From contig NZ_CP051680.1 of NCBI RefSeq assembly GCF_012849095.1, positions 4,867,501 to 4,931,500 on the forward strand: DNA of 64,000 bases. Reading direction: 5' to 3'. A program made the translations under genes and the position numbers. This DNA is from Cohnella herbarum. Lineage in GTDB: Bacteria > Bacillota > Bacilli > Paenibacillales > Paenibacillaceae. The notes under the pieces were generated by a model. It was not told the origin of the DNA and made no database searches. It saw nothing but the letters and a program-made list of their open reading frames with translations. This document shows positions 25,865 through 33,951 of the stretch, in pieces; position 1 is the stretch's first letter; the number at the start of each line of letters is the position of its first letter.

Positions 25865-26810
25865 TGTTGATCAGCCTCCAATACGCGTACTTGAATAGGC
25901 GGTAGTCCATCTTCGATCTGCGCGCGGTGCGCTTCGAACCATTCCGGAAGCATTAGTTTCTCGCCCATCGTCTCCGCGGGTTCATCCCTCGCGAACCCCG
26001 GAGGATCCGTGGCGATCTCGAACAATATTCCTCCTTCTTCCCGGAAATAGATCGCGTTGAAATATTGCCGGTCGATAAAAGGCGTAGGATGGAAGCCGCT
26101 CTCGTCCACGAGCGTTCTCCATCTCGCATGATCCTCGTCGTCCAGAGCGCGCCAAGCGATATGGTGAACCGTCCCCGCTCCGCCGACCCCATGCTCCATC
26201 GGTTCGACGTTCACGTCGATTAGGTTGCCCAGATTCCCCGTCGCTTTGAATCGGGCGAAGCCACTTTCTTCGGCGATTTTCTCCAGCCCCATTACCTGTT
26301 CAAGCACTGAAGCCGTCCGGTCCGGAGCCGTACTGAACAATACCGCGCCGCCGAAACCTTTAATCGCTTTATCCGCGGGCACTCCCCGAAAGCCCACTGG
26401 CTAGCCGGACCATCATCGCGCTCGACGAGCTCAAGCCGTAATCCGTCCGGGTCCGATAATTGCACCAGGGATTCACCGAACCTGTTCGCCAACGTCGTCG
26501 AAATATTCAATTTCGCGAAACGCTCTTTCCAGAACGGCAAGCTTCCCGACGGTACGACGTATGTGGTGATTCCGACTTGCCCGCCTCCGATGCGTCCTTG
26601 CCGCGATGTTGCCCACGGGAAGAAAGTGATGACCGTTCCCGGGCTTCCCGCTTCATTCCCGAAGTACAGATGGTACACCTCGGGTGCGTCGAAGTTAATC
26701 GTTTTTTTCACCATCCGAAGTCCTAGCGCGCCCGAGTAAAAATCTACGGTTGCTTGGGCGTTTCTAACGAAAGCCGTTACATGGTGGATACCAGCCGTTT
26801 GTTGTCTCAT
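25861..26810 (-). pseudogene. mhqO: Ring-cleaving dioxygenase MhqO, split by a -1 frameshift
   Basis: Two adjacent frames encode the two halves of one glyoxalase-fold dioxygenase. The first (about 140 aa, IHHVTAFVRNAQATVDFY start) runs to SQWAFG. The second resumes with GVPADKAIKGFGGAVLF and runs to the end. Homologues read continuously through W-x-F-G-G-V-P-A-D-K. The break lies at the C run 26384-26387 (G run on the coding strand), where one G appears to be missing. The second half has no ribosome site of its own. The start is the ATG 9 nt after AAGGAG. Conserved metal residues (the HHV His and the VHHIAW His pair) remain. It is either a recent mutation or a sequencing error. Confidence 0.8.
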
Positions 26811-26851
26811 TAGGGTCATCTCCTTCGATCTTATCGAATTTATATTTAAGA

Positions 26852-26867
26852 ATCTTTAATCTAAGAT
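26852..26867. promoter_or_regulatory. Candidate MhqR operator upstream of mhqO
   Basis: Inverted repeat ATCTT-N6-AAGAT, about 42 nt before the mhqO start. A similar TCTT-N6-AAGA element lies in the mhqR promoter. Bacillus MhqR sites have ATCT...AGAT arms, so the match is reasonable. Confidence 0.5.
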
Positions 26868-26922
26868 ATATGGCCGAAAAAAGCTGCTTCCCTACCCGAG
26901 ATGGCTTCAAGTAGCTCTTGAG

Positions 26923-27366
26923 CTACTTAAAGCCTTCTTCCGCATATTTGCCCAGCTTCTTAAGCAATTGGCTTGCTACCTTCTTCTCTTCGTCCGTAAT
27001 CCCGTCCATCGCTTGATGGATAACCGCCGCATGCTTGGGGAAAACTTCATCGAGCAATTGCTTGCCCGCATCGGTAATTTCCGCATAGATGAGACGCCGA
27101 TCTTCCGATGATGCCTTGCGCCGCACGAATTGCTTCTGTTCCAACTTATCGACGACATAAGTAATGTTGCCGCTGCTCATCAGCACCTTGCCGCCGATCT
27201 GCTGAAGCGGTTGCGAGCCTTTATGATACAACAGCTCAAGGACGCCGAACTCGGTTCGGTTAAGTCCGTAACTCTTAATATCTCGATCCGTATGCGCGTT
27301 GGCCCATTGTACCGCTCTGTTTAATGCAATGAAGAGGTCTAGCGAGAGATCTCGATCTTCCGTCAT
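26923..27366 (-). CDS. mhqR: MarR-family repressor MhqR
   Basis: 147 aa. DIKSYGLNRTEFGVLELLYHKGSQPLQQIG, then SSGNITYVVDKLE and the wing SSEDRRLIY. The sequence pattern is the MhqR branch, which represses quinone-detoxification genes and releases DNA on exposure to hydroquinones. It has no Cys, as expected, since MhqR senses by a non-thiol route. It lies directly upstream of mhqO on the same strand with a candidate operator in each promoter. Confidence 0.87.
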   Translation of the reverse strand: MTEDRDLSLDLFIALNRAVQWANAHTDRDIKSYGLNRTEFGVLELLYHKGSQPLQQIGGKVLMSSGNITYVVDKLEQKQFVRRKASSEDRRLIYAEITDAGKQLLDEVFPKHAAVIHQAMDGITDEEKKVASQLLKKLGKYAEEGFK

Positions 27367-27406
27367 GAGTATCTCACCTCTTTCCTTAGTTTTATGATCG
27401 TTATTT

Positions 27407-27446
27407 GTCTTGAATTAAAGATAATACAATTTGAGATAAATGTCAA
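27407..27446 (-). promoter_or_regulatory. mhqR promoter with overlapping operator
   Basis: -35 TTGACA (27441-27446) and -10 TATCTT (27418-27423), 17 nt apart on the minus strand. The inverted repeat TCTT-N6-AAGA (27408-27421) covers the -10 and start point. This arrangement fits autorepression. Confidence 0.65.
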
Positions 27447-27542
27447 CACCTCTTTATCCTTTTATCCGATATCCCCTTGGCTCAGGAAAAATAATCAGAA
27501 GAAAGGCATCCCGATGATCGAGATGCCCGAGATGCCCAAGAG

Positions 27543-27914
27543 TTAGAAACCCGGAAAATCCGCCAGTTCAGACAGTTGGATGAAAAAGACGATAAGCGGC
27601 AAAATGAACAAAATAATGGCGGGAAATGTTTTTTGAATCGGATCCTTCACCCGAATGTGCACCAGAATTCCTCCGAACATCGTTACGCCGAGCCACAACC
27701 CCGCCGCTGCCGCCCAACTCGGTTCCCAGAAACCGATAACGAGCGCAATGACGCCAACGACTTGGACTAACCCGGTAACGACCCTGAACCATTGCGGGAG
27801 TCTCCATGAGTTAAAATTATCCACGTGCATTTTCGCGCCGGCGATCTTCGATAACCCCGATCCCAGAAAAGCCAAAATAAGCAAAGATTGCAGTACGATA
27901 GATACGACTTCCAC
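27543..27914 (-). CDS. DoxX-family membrane protein
   Basis: 123 aa with four membrane helices. LGSGLSKIAG in the first loop and a GFWEPSW-type segment fit the DoxX family (CatD/MhqP-like). In Bacillus such proteins are induced by quinones and thiol stress and may form a quinone oxidoreductase with a partner. Two inverted repeats lie in its promoter. The Rrf2 gene directly upstream is a probable regulator. AGGAGG precedes the ATG. Confidence 0.83.
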   Translation of the reverse strand: MEVVSIVLQSLLILAFLGSGLSKIAGAKMHVDNFNSWRLPQWFRVVTGLVQVVGVIALVIGFWEPSWAAAAGLWLGVTMFGGILVHIRVKDPIQKTFPAIILFILPLIVFFIQLSELADFPGF

Positions 27915-27934
27915 TGTAAGTTCCTCCTCTTGTT

Positions 27935-27959
27935 TACTGTACTCAATTCAAGCACAGTA
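27935..27959. promoter_or_regulatory. Inverted repeat over the DoxX promoter -10
   Basis: Arms TACTGTACT and the complement of AGCACAGTA with a seven-nt centre. It covers the likely -10 (CATACT on the minus strand) and start of the doxX transcript. Confidence 0.5.
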
Positions 27960-27973
27960 TGGCCAAAAATAAA

Positions 27974-28000
27974 GCACAGTCAACTCAGAGTTAACTGCAC
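27974..28000. promoter_or_regulatory. Inverted repeat around the DoxX promoter -35
   Basis: Imperfect 13-nt arms GCACAGTCAACTC/GAGTTAACTGCAC around one base, with 10 matching pairs. The -35 hexamer TTGACT of the minus strand lies within it. With the downstream repeat it suggests control by a dimeric regulator, most simply the Rrf2 protein. Confidence 0.5.
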
Positions 28001-28046
28001 CTGATCTAATCACATATTATGATCTGGGAAGCCATAAGTCAATCCC

Positions 28047-28511
28047 TTATAACAAACTAGCGATCGTATGCCCTCTAAGGTACTCCAGCGTTTGCCGATC
28101 GACGGTATTCATAATTTCGATCAGAGCATGCTCCAACCGCTCATTTCGCTCGCGCGGATCGACTTCATCGCAAGGTCCCTTAGGCGCGCTGCCGTTACAT
28201 TCGTTATTGTCAGCCGCATCCGTTCCATCGCATTTGATCGCCGCATATACGTCCGCGAGCGTAATCTTCTCGGCGGGAATCTTCAAACTGTATCCCCCGT
28301 CCCGCCCTTCGCGGGTTTCTACCAATCCGGACTGCGCAAGCGTCGCGAGAACTCTCCGCATAAAAGTCGCATGGGAATTAACTTGATCGGCAATGGTCGC
28401 GCTGGAAAGAAAACTTCCGCTTCGCGCAAGCCATACCAAGATATGAACGGCAACCGCGAACCGCGGAGGGCCAATCTGACTATTCCGACCTGAAGTGCTT
28501 ATGACGCTCAC
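28047..28511 (-). CDS. Rrf2-family transcriptional regulator with three Cys
   Basis: 154 aa. The helix-turn-helix has FAVAVHILVWLAR, SSATIADQVNSHATFMRRVLATLAQSG and the wing REGRDGGYSL, as in Rrf2 proteins. A region after the DNA-binding domain carries Cys94, Cys105 and Cys114 (C-X10-C-X8-C). Fe-S Rrf2 proteins (NsrR, IscR) use three Cys with shorter spacing, so this could hold a cluster or be a thiol sensor. Next to a DoxX gene and the mhq cluster, an oxidant or NO-related signal is plausible. Lies 132 nt upstream of doxX, same strand. Confidence 0.85.
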   Translation of the reverse strand: MSVISTSGRNSQIGPPRFAVAVHILVWLARSGSFLSSATIADQVNSHATFMRRVLATLAQSGLVETREGRDGGYSLKIPAEKITLADVYAAIKCDGTDAADNNECNGSAPKGPCDEVDPRERNERLEHALIEIMNTVDRQTLEYLRGHTIASLL

Positions 28512-28560
28512 CTCCTATCGGTCTATTGTACCCCCGCCGGTTAGCGTTTCGCAACCGAGG

Positions 28561-29022
28561 TTACCGGCCGGCGAATGCGTTCAACATCCATACGTGTTTC
28601 TCAAGGCCGGACTTAATACCGAGCAATAAATCCGCCGTATCTTCATCGTCGTTGGATTCCGCGATCTTGATGCCTTGATGAAGCTCTCCGACCAATTGGG
28701 AGAAATCATCGGCAATCGCGGACGCCATCTGTTCCGCAGTCTCCGCGCCCTCGGCCTCTTTGACCGTAGCCAATCGAAGAGTTTCCGCGTGCGTCGCCAC
28801 CGGTTTTCCTTCCACCGCTAGCAACCTCTCCGCCAAGACGTCGATATGAGCCGCCGCTTCGGTATAGAATTCCTCGAATTTCACATGCAGGGTGAAAAAT
28901 TGAGGACCTTTTACGTACCAATGGAAATTATGCAACTTCATGTGCAAGATATTCCAGTTCGCGATCTGTTGATTGAGGACGGCGCTTACCGTGTTCGTTT
29001 TTGTTTGGGTACTGGTTGCCAT
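28561..29022 (-). CDS. Dps-family ferritin-like DNA-protection protein
   Basis: 153 aa. The ferroxidase signature KLHNFHWYVKGPQFFTLH (His31, His34, His46) and then EEFYTEAAAHIDVLAER (Asp61, Glu65) is intact. Dps forms a 12-mer that oxidises and stores iron and protects DNA under oxidative stress. A long inverted repeat upstream may be an oxidant-responsive operator. Its stop lies 49 nt from the Rrf2 start on the same strand. Confidence 0.92.
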   Translation of the reverse strand: MATSTQTKTNTVSAVLNQQIANWNILHMKLHNFHWYVKGPQFFTLHVKFEEFYTEAAAHIDVLAERLLAVEGKPVATHAETLRLATVKEAEGAETAEQMASAIADDFSQLVGELHQGIKIAESNDDEDTADLLLGIKSGLEKHVWMLNAFAGR

Positions 29023-29047
29023 ATGAATCGCCTCCGTTTTGATTTAG

Positions 29048-29078
29048 TTAATTTATACTTAATCTAAATATAAATTAA
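29048..29078. promoter_or_regulatory. AT-rich inverted repeat upstream of dps
   Basis: Perfect 10-nt arms TTAATTTATA/TATAAATTAA around 11 nt, located 26 nt before the dps start. The centre includes TTAATCTAA, also found in the operator before mhqO. It resembles a PerR box only loosely. Confidence 0.5.
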
Positions 29079-29102
29079 TTCTACCACCGCAGCTTGTTTC
29101 CA

Positions 29103-30491
29103 TCATGAACTTGGCATGAAGGTTTGATGAAGATTGGATGAAGGTTCACGAGAGAGCGGAACCTCTGCTCTGCGCAAATATTTCTGACCCTTCCACCGAC
29201 GAAGAACGACGATTCCCCGAACCACTTCATCCGTAATCATGCAGCAATAAATACCGATCAACCCCCAGCCCGCATGTATGCCCAGCCAGTAGGAGCAGCC
29301 GGTAGCGATTACCGACATGGATACGAGTGCCGTAACCATCGTATACCGGGTGTCGCCCACCGCATTAAGCGCGTTGTTGATCGCCATATTGAGCATTTTG
29401 GCAGGCTGTAGAATCAGATTAAGTACGAGTAAAGAATGGCCCAGCGCGAGAATTTCCGGATCCGTCGTGAATAGGCTTAACAAATACTTACCCACTAGAA
29501 GCAAAAGCAAAGCATTCGCCGTCACGACCGCAAGACCGATATAGAGGGCCCGGAAGGCTCCTTGGTAGGCTTCCCGGGTTTTCGCGGCCCCATACAGATG
29601 CGCGACTTGAATCTGAATCGCCAACGCGAAAGCATATCCGAGCATGAAACAGAACGATTCTAGCGTATTCAAATAAGTTCGGGTCGCCAGCTCCATGGCC
29701 CCTAGTATGGCGAGGAACGCGTAGATCGCAAGCTGGGAGAGCACCCAACCCGACATGTTTAAGCCTAGCGGCCACCCGATCCGGATAATCTCCTTGAACA
29801 GCTTGAGATTGAAAATCCTTAAATCCGCGAAGCGTATCTTACGTTCGAAAGAATGAATGAAAACATAGAACAAGAACATGACCGCGAGCAACCGGCTGAC
29901 GTTGCCGGACACCGAAACCCCGAAGAGTCCCCATTCGGGAAATCCGAACATCCCGAATATCAGCACGTAGTTCATGCCGATATGAATCACGTTCATGGCG
30001 ATTCCAATGAACATAGGCGCCTTCGTATTGCCGGTATTGCGAATGGCCGTGCTAAGCGCGGCAGTCATCGCCGCCAGGAACATCCCTCCGCCGAAATAGG
30101 ATACATATACGTCCCAGAGAGGAAGAAGGTCATCGGAGAGATGGAGCATATGCGCCAATGCCCGCGGTTGCGTGTATAGCAGGATGCTAATCCCGAATCC
30201 GATCACGGAACTGACGGTTAAACCCATAATCGCGATTGTCCGGGCATCCTCTCCGCGCTTGGCGCCGATTTTCTGAGCGATGAGTATACCCGCGCCGCCG
30301 GCAATCGTCATGAATAAGGTTGTCAACGCCCCGAACAGCTGCCCCGCCAATCCGACAACCGCTACCGCGTCATCCGATATTCTGCTGACCATAATGGTAT
30401 CTACAGTACCGAGCAGCGTTTGCAAAAATACTTCAATGAAGATCGGCCAGGTCAATGTCCATAAGCCGAACTTATTATCTACTGCTTTCAT
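29103..30491 (-). CDS. MATE-family efflux transporter
   Basis: 462 aa with 12 membrane helices. The MatE repeats are visible: WPIFIEVFLQTLLGTVDTIMVSRISDDAVA in the first half and WPLGLNMSGWVLSQLAIYAFLAILGAMELA in the second. Likely a Na+ or H+ coupled exporter of drugs or metabolites. The gene is divergent from an AraC-type regulator 153 nt away, which may control it. The C-terminal tail of about 25 residues is polar and dispensable-looking. Confidence 0.87.
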   Translation of the reverse strand: MKAVDNKFGLWTLTWPIFIEVFLQTLLGTVDTIMVSRISDDAVAVVGLAGQLFGALTTLFMTIAGGAGILIAQKIGAKRGEDARTIAIMGLTVSSVIGFGISILLYTQPRALAHMLHLSDDLLPLWDVYVSYFGGGMFLAAMTAALSTAIRNTGNTKAPMFIGIAMNVIHIGMNYVLIFGMFGFPEWGLFGVSVSGNVSRLLAVMFLFYVFIHSFERKIRFADLRIFNLKLFKEIIRIGWPLGLNMSGWVLSQLAIYAFLAILGAMELATRTYLNTLESFCFMLGYAFALAIQIQVAHLYGAAKTREAYQGAFRALYIGLAVVTANALLLLLVGKYLLSLFTTDPEILALGHSLLVLNLILQPAKMLNMAINNALNAVGDTRYTMVTALVSMSVIATGCSYWLGIHAGWGLIGIYCCMITDEVVRGIVVLRRWKGQKYLRRAEVPLSREPSSNLHQTFMPSS

Positions 30492-30644
30492 TATTCCAAC
30501 TCCCTGCTATTCATGCCGTGATGGAAATCACTCTCAGTTCGACTTCGTACACAAAACACATTATAGTGGGATTAGGGCAGTGCGTGTGTTAGATTTCAAA
30601 CCGATAGTTTCATTTTTCAAACCTGAATCATGGGGTGAGCCGCC

Positions 30645-31526
30645 TTGGAATGGTTAGAGTTCACAGTGCCGCCGCTTCTTCAATACATCGCCAGCGGCCA
30701 TACGGAATTCAGCGTCGGAGATAGACATATGAGCAGACGCAATATTCGCGTTTTCGACTTATTGGTCGTTACGCAGGGCTGCCTCTATATGGGGGAGGAA
30801 GAACGGCAATACGAGGTGTCTGCCGGCAACGCGCTTATTCTCCGTCCGGATTGCCATCATTACGCGACCGACGGTTGCAAAGAACGAACCGATTACTACT
30901 GGCTCCATTTCCAACCCAGCGGTTCTTGGCATGCCACGGAAACCATTCCGCCTTTACAAGCTCCGATTCCTTACGATACCTGGTCGGAATCCCAGAAATT
31001 CGATACAAGCGCGTTCCCTTTAGTTCTGCCTCAATATACGAAACTCGCGCAGCCAGGCAAGCTGGAGGAAATACTCGATCGGATTATCGCCCTCGGTCCG
31101 GAGGCTCATCTGAACGCCTCCCGATTCCGTCAGCAGATCTTGCTGCAAGAGGCGTTGAATTTGCTGTCCGCCAGCATCGAGTCCCAGCTTTCCACGCCGG
31201 CCTCGGCTTGCGCCGAACAAGCGGCCGCCTTCCTGCGCTGCCACTATCGGGAAGAAATAACGGCGCAGGCACTGGGCGAGAGCTTGAATTTCCATCCCGT
31301 CTATGTGGCCCGTTGCATGAAAAGGGAATACGGCCAATCGCCGATGGACTACTTGCTCCGTTACCGAATCGAGCAAAGCAAGCTGCTCCTCATGCAGACC
31401 GATTACCCCATCGCCCGAATCGCCGAGGAAGTCGGCTTTAATCAAGCCCCCTACTTCAGCTCCTGCTTCCTGAAAACGGAAGGCATTTCGCCGCGGCAGT
31501 ACCGCCAGCGTTTTTCCCAGGGATGA
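30645..31526 (+). CDS. AraC-family transcriptional regulator (cupin sensor)
   Basis: 293 aa starting at TTG with GGGGTGA 9 nt upstream; no ATG fits. The N-terminal cupin domain has VSAGNALILRPDCHH and WLHFQPSG. Two helix-turn-helix units are at the C-terminus, with ALGESLNFHPVYVARCMKRE and the second recognition helix IAEEVGFNQAPYFSSCFLKTEGISPRQYRQRF. AraC proteins of this type sense a small ligand. Divergent from the MATE exporter. Its 3' end borders a repeat-rich gap. Confidence 0.87.
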   Translation: MEWLEFTVPPLLQYIASGHTEFSVGDRHMSRRNIRVFDLLVVTQGCLYMGEEERQYEVSAGNALILRPDCHHYATDGCKERTDYYWLHFQPSGSWHATETIPPLQAPIPYDTWSESQKFDTSAFPLVLPQYTKLAQPGKLEEILDRIIALGPEAHLNASRFRQQILLQEALNLLSASIESQLSTPASACAEQAAAFLRCHYREEITAQALGESLNFHPVYVARCMKREYGQSPMDYLLRYRIEQSKLLLMQTDYPIARIAEEVGFNQAPYFSSCFLKTEGISPRQYRQRFSQG

Positions 31527-31584
31527 CGATGAGGGCATTGCCATAGAGACCGCCGATGCCACTTTTTGAAAGTTTCAACGCGTT

Positions 31585-31757
31585 GTCTTCGACGTTTGGC
31601 GAGCAACTCGACTCGAACCTTATCTTCGATGTTTGGCGGGTGATTCGACTTGTAGAGCACTGAGTATCTTATCTTGGACGTTTGGCGGGTGGCTTGACTC
31701 GTAGAGCACCGAGAGTATCTTATCTTGGACGTTTGGCGGGTGATTCGACCCGCCCCA
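31585..31757. repeat. Degenerate tandem repeat, TTTGGCGGGTG family
   Basis: Four copies of a unit built on TATCTTGGACGTTTGGCGGG, followed by TGATTCGACTCGTAGAGCAC. GTTTGGC occurs at 31594, 31631, 31680 and 31731, so spacing is irregular (37, 49 and 51 nt). No coding frame of interest. It opens the 1.24 kb gap between the AraC gene and the M24 gene. Confidence 0.75.
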
Positions 31758-31859
31758 AGAACAAAATCACCCTAACGAGTGACTTCTTTTGCTAAACTTT
31801 TTTATATTTACGCTATTTCTGACCACCTGAGTAAACTGCACATACCTGCGTAACCCAAT

Positions 31860-31920
31860 AACGGATTGAATGCAAGGCAATCGCATTGGAAATGCAGGGC
31901 AATCGCTTACGCAACTGAAA
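31860..31920. repeat. Short direct repeat
   Basis: ATGCAAGGCAATCGC and ATGCAGGGCAATCGC occur 23 nt apart. No function seen. Confidence 0.45.
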
Positions 31921-32051
31921 TTTGAGCGACAGATATACCCTTGTGCGTTATTGCTAAAACCCCGCTGACAACGACTATCCATTTATTGCTTACCCTATAA
32001 TGCATTGGCACAACCGGGGAGGGGTAGGTCCCTCTCTATCGGGCCGAAAAA

Positions 32052-32270
32052 GTGTAACGGAACTCACAGCCCTTATTTTGCTAAAAAAGGGGCAATTCAA
32101 AATCTAACGGAAGTGATCGCCCTTATTTGCCGATAATCCAGTGAAAATGGACCATTTAGACACAAATAACGGCGTGTAGCTCCGTTAGAATCTCAAAACC
32201 TCTGTTTTCTTCAAAATAGCGGCGTACAGATCCGTTAGAACTCCAAATGCTCGTTTTCTTCAACATTTCG
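32052..32270. repeat. Dispersed intergenic repeat, TCCGTTAG family, copy 2
   Basis: The longest copy. It begins with TAACGGAAC, passes CTAACGGA (32104-32111), TCCGTTAG (32181-32188) and a second TCCGTTAG after AAATAGCGGC. It aligns along most of its length with copy 1 at 13148-13345. No gene-like frame. Confidence 0.75.
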
Positions 32271-32360
32271 GAACCCCGCTTCGTTCAGAAAATATTTCCA
32301 ATCTTTGAGAATGGTGATCTGCGAACATTCGAAGAACTGCAATCGGCCGTAGGGTCATGG

Positions 32361-32470
32361 CTTTTCAAAATCTAACGGATGTGGGCGCTCTTATTCGTGT
32401 ATTTTTCAATGAAATCATGCCTACTGCGTGTAAATAAAGGCGTTCATCTCCGTTTAGAAATTTCTTGCTG
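32361..32470. repeat. Dispersed intergenic repeat, TCCGTTAG family, copy 3
   Basis: A partial copy that starts at TTCAAAATCTAACGGA and ends at TCCGTTTAGAAATTT, with one inserted T in the end motif. It shares GCGCTCTTATT with copy 1. The rest of this gap (to 32683) shows nothing further that I can support. Confidence 0.7.
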
Positions 32471-32683
32471 GATTCTACCGTTGACACCAAAGGTGGCGCC
32501 GTGCGTCAGGACTCAGCAGGATGGCGATCGCACATCATCTGCCTGCGCGCACTCGTTCGAAGCAAGCCTGCGATAGCCCTGGATTGGTTATGTGTATATT
32601 GCTCAGGAACTTTTTCCAGTAGAATCAAGCAAAAAAGTTCAAGTTATCCACAATTTTTTATTGATCATAATTTCCTATCCAAT

Positions 32684-32744
32684 AAAAAAGCCGCTCACCC
32701 TGCCACGAAAGAGAGACTCCTCTTCCGCGGCGGATAAGCGGCTT
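32684..32744 (-). terminator. Terminator of the LacI/Rbs-type operon
   Basis: AAGCCGCT/AGCGGCTT outer stem around a loop of about 40 nt containing further pairing, followed on the minus strand by TTTTTTATT. It lies just after the M24 gene, the last of the operon. Confidence 0.65.
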
Positions 32745-32765
32745 GCGCTGCCGATATGATGTAAA

Positions 32766-33938
32766 TTAGAATTCCAGTTCGTGAATCGTACCGATCGGAC
32801 CGCACAGAATTTCGCAACCGTTCGGACGGATGACGGCGCCTTTCTCCCAACGAATGCCGAAAGTGTCGGTCGTAACGAAAGTGTCGATCTGGAACGTCAT
32901 GTTCGGCTCCAGCAAGTAGTTGGACGAAGTCTCCATCCACGGCGCTTCGACCTCGATCATCCCGGTTCCGTGACAAGGCCCATACAGATAGTTTTTCTCG
33001 TAGCCATTGTCCTTGTAGAATTGATAGAAGCCTTTCGCCACATCGCTCGCAAGAACGCCCGCTTTCAGGTTGGCTTGCGTCCATTCGTGCGCCTTCAAGC
33101 CGAACTCGATGACCGCGCGACGCTCCGGCGTCAATTTGCCCAAGCTGATCGGCATGCCGATGCTCGGCGAGTAACCGTCAACCTTGGCCGACAAGTTCAA
33201 TTGCACGATATCCCCTTTGTTAATGACGCGATGCGAGGAACGGGAGATCGCATGGCGCGTCGACTTCTCGCTGAAAATATACATAGGAAGACCCTCGTAC
33301 TCCGCGCCGTTCTCGTAGATGACGCGTTGTGCGACGCCTACCATTTGCGTTTCGGTCACGCCCGGACGGATCGTCCGAATGACTTCCTGCGTCGCAAGTT
33401 CGGTAATGCGGAAGCCTTCGCGCATGCAAGCGATTTCGTTCTCCGACTTGATTCTACGCAGCGATACCATGATCTCGTCGGCGCTGGAAATTTCCGCTTC
33501 CGGGAAGTTGCTCTTCAGCCCCTCCATCATGACTACGCTCGTATCGAGCATGCTCGCGACGCCGATCTTCAGCTTCGAACCCGTCACGCCCAGCGCCTTG
33601 AATACGTCGCGATAGGAATCGGGCTTCAGCTCGGGGTAACTCGGATTCGCGGACTCGCGATATTCCATCAAAGTAAAGATCTTATCGATCTTACCGAAGT
33701 CAGATGCGTAAATCGTGCTTTCCGGGCCTACGAGCAAAGCCGCGTCGCCCGCCGCCGTAATCGCAACGCCGGCTCTCTCGAACAGCGGCCAGAATCCGCT
33801 GAAATACCGAACGTTCGCGTAATCCGCCTCGTTGGAATTCACGATCATGACGTCTAATCCGCGTTGCCCGACGAGCTTGGCCGCCCGTTGGATTCTTTCT
33901 TTATACTCATGATCCGGAATAAATACTCGTGCTGTCAT
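32766..33938 (-). CDS. M24 (creatinase/aminopeptidase-fold) protein lacking most metal ligands
   Basis: 390 aa from the ATG with GGGAG 9 nt upstream. An N-terminal creatinase domain (about 1-130) and the pita-bread M24 domain follow. In metallo-members two Asp, one His and two Glu bind the metals. Here the first Asp is Asn (VQLNLSA), the second is Ser (GYSPSIG), the His remains (PCHGTG), one Glu is Asp (FQIDTF) and the last Glu is kept. This resembles metal-free creatinase-type amidinohydrolases rather than Xaa-Pro peptidase. It is the last gene of a ribose-type ABC/glycosidase operon, so the substrate may be a C-N bond in the imported compound. Confidence 0.82.
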   Translation of the reverse strand: MTARVFIPDHEYKERIQRAAKLVGQRGLDVMIVNSNEADYANVRYFSGFWPLFERAGVAITAAGDAALLVGPESTIYASDFGKIDKIFTLMEYRESANPSYPELKPDSYRDVFKALGVTGSKLKIGVASMLDTSVVMMEGLKSNFPEAEISSADEIMVSLRRIKSENEIACMREGFRITELATQEVIRTIRPGVTETQMVGVAQRVIYENGAEYEGLPMYIFSEKSTRHAISRSSHRVINKGDIVQLNLSAKVDGYSPSIGMPISLGKLTPERRAVIEFGLKAHEWTQANLKAGVLASDVAKGFYQFYKDNGYEKNYLYGPCHGTGMIEVEAPWMETSSNYLLEPNMTFQIDTFVTTDTFGIRWEKGAVIRPNGCEILCGPIGTIHELEF

Positions 33939-33951
33939 TTGGCACAACTCC

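Noticed and set aside
29048..29078. PerR box before dps
   Set aside because: The inverted repeat is real, but its centre and spacing do not match the TTATAATNATTATAA form well enough to name it.
31767..31982. A 71-codon minus-strand frame in the repeat-rich gap
   Set aside because: Cys/Arg-rich composition, no ribosome site, and it covers the short direct repeats.
32781..33857. A 358-codon plus-strand frame opposite the M24 gene
   Set aside because: Shadow frame with Arg/His-rich low-similarity content; the minus strand carries the recognised family.
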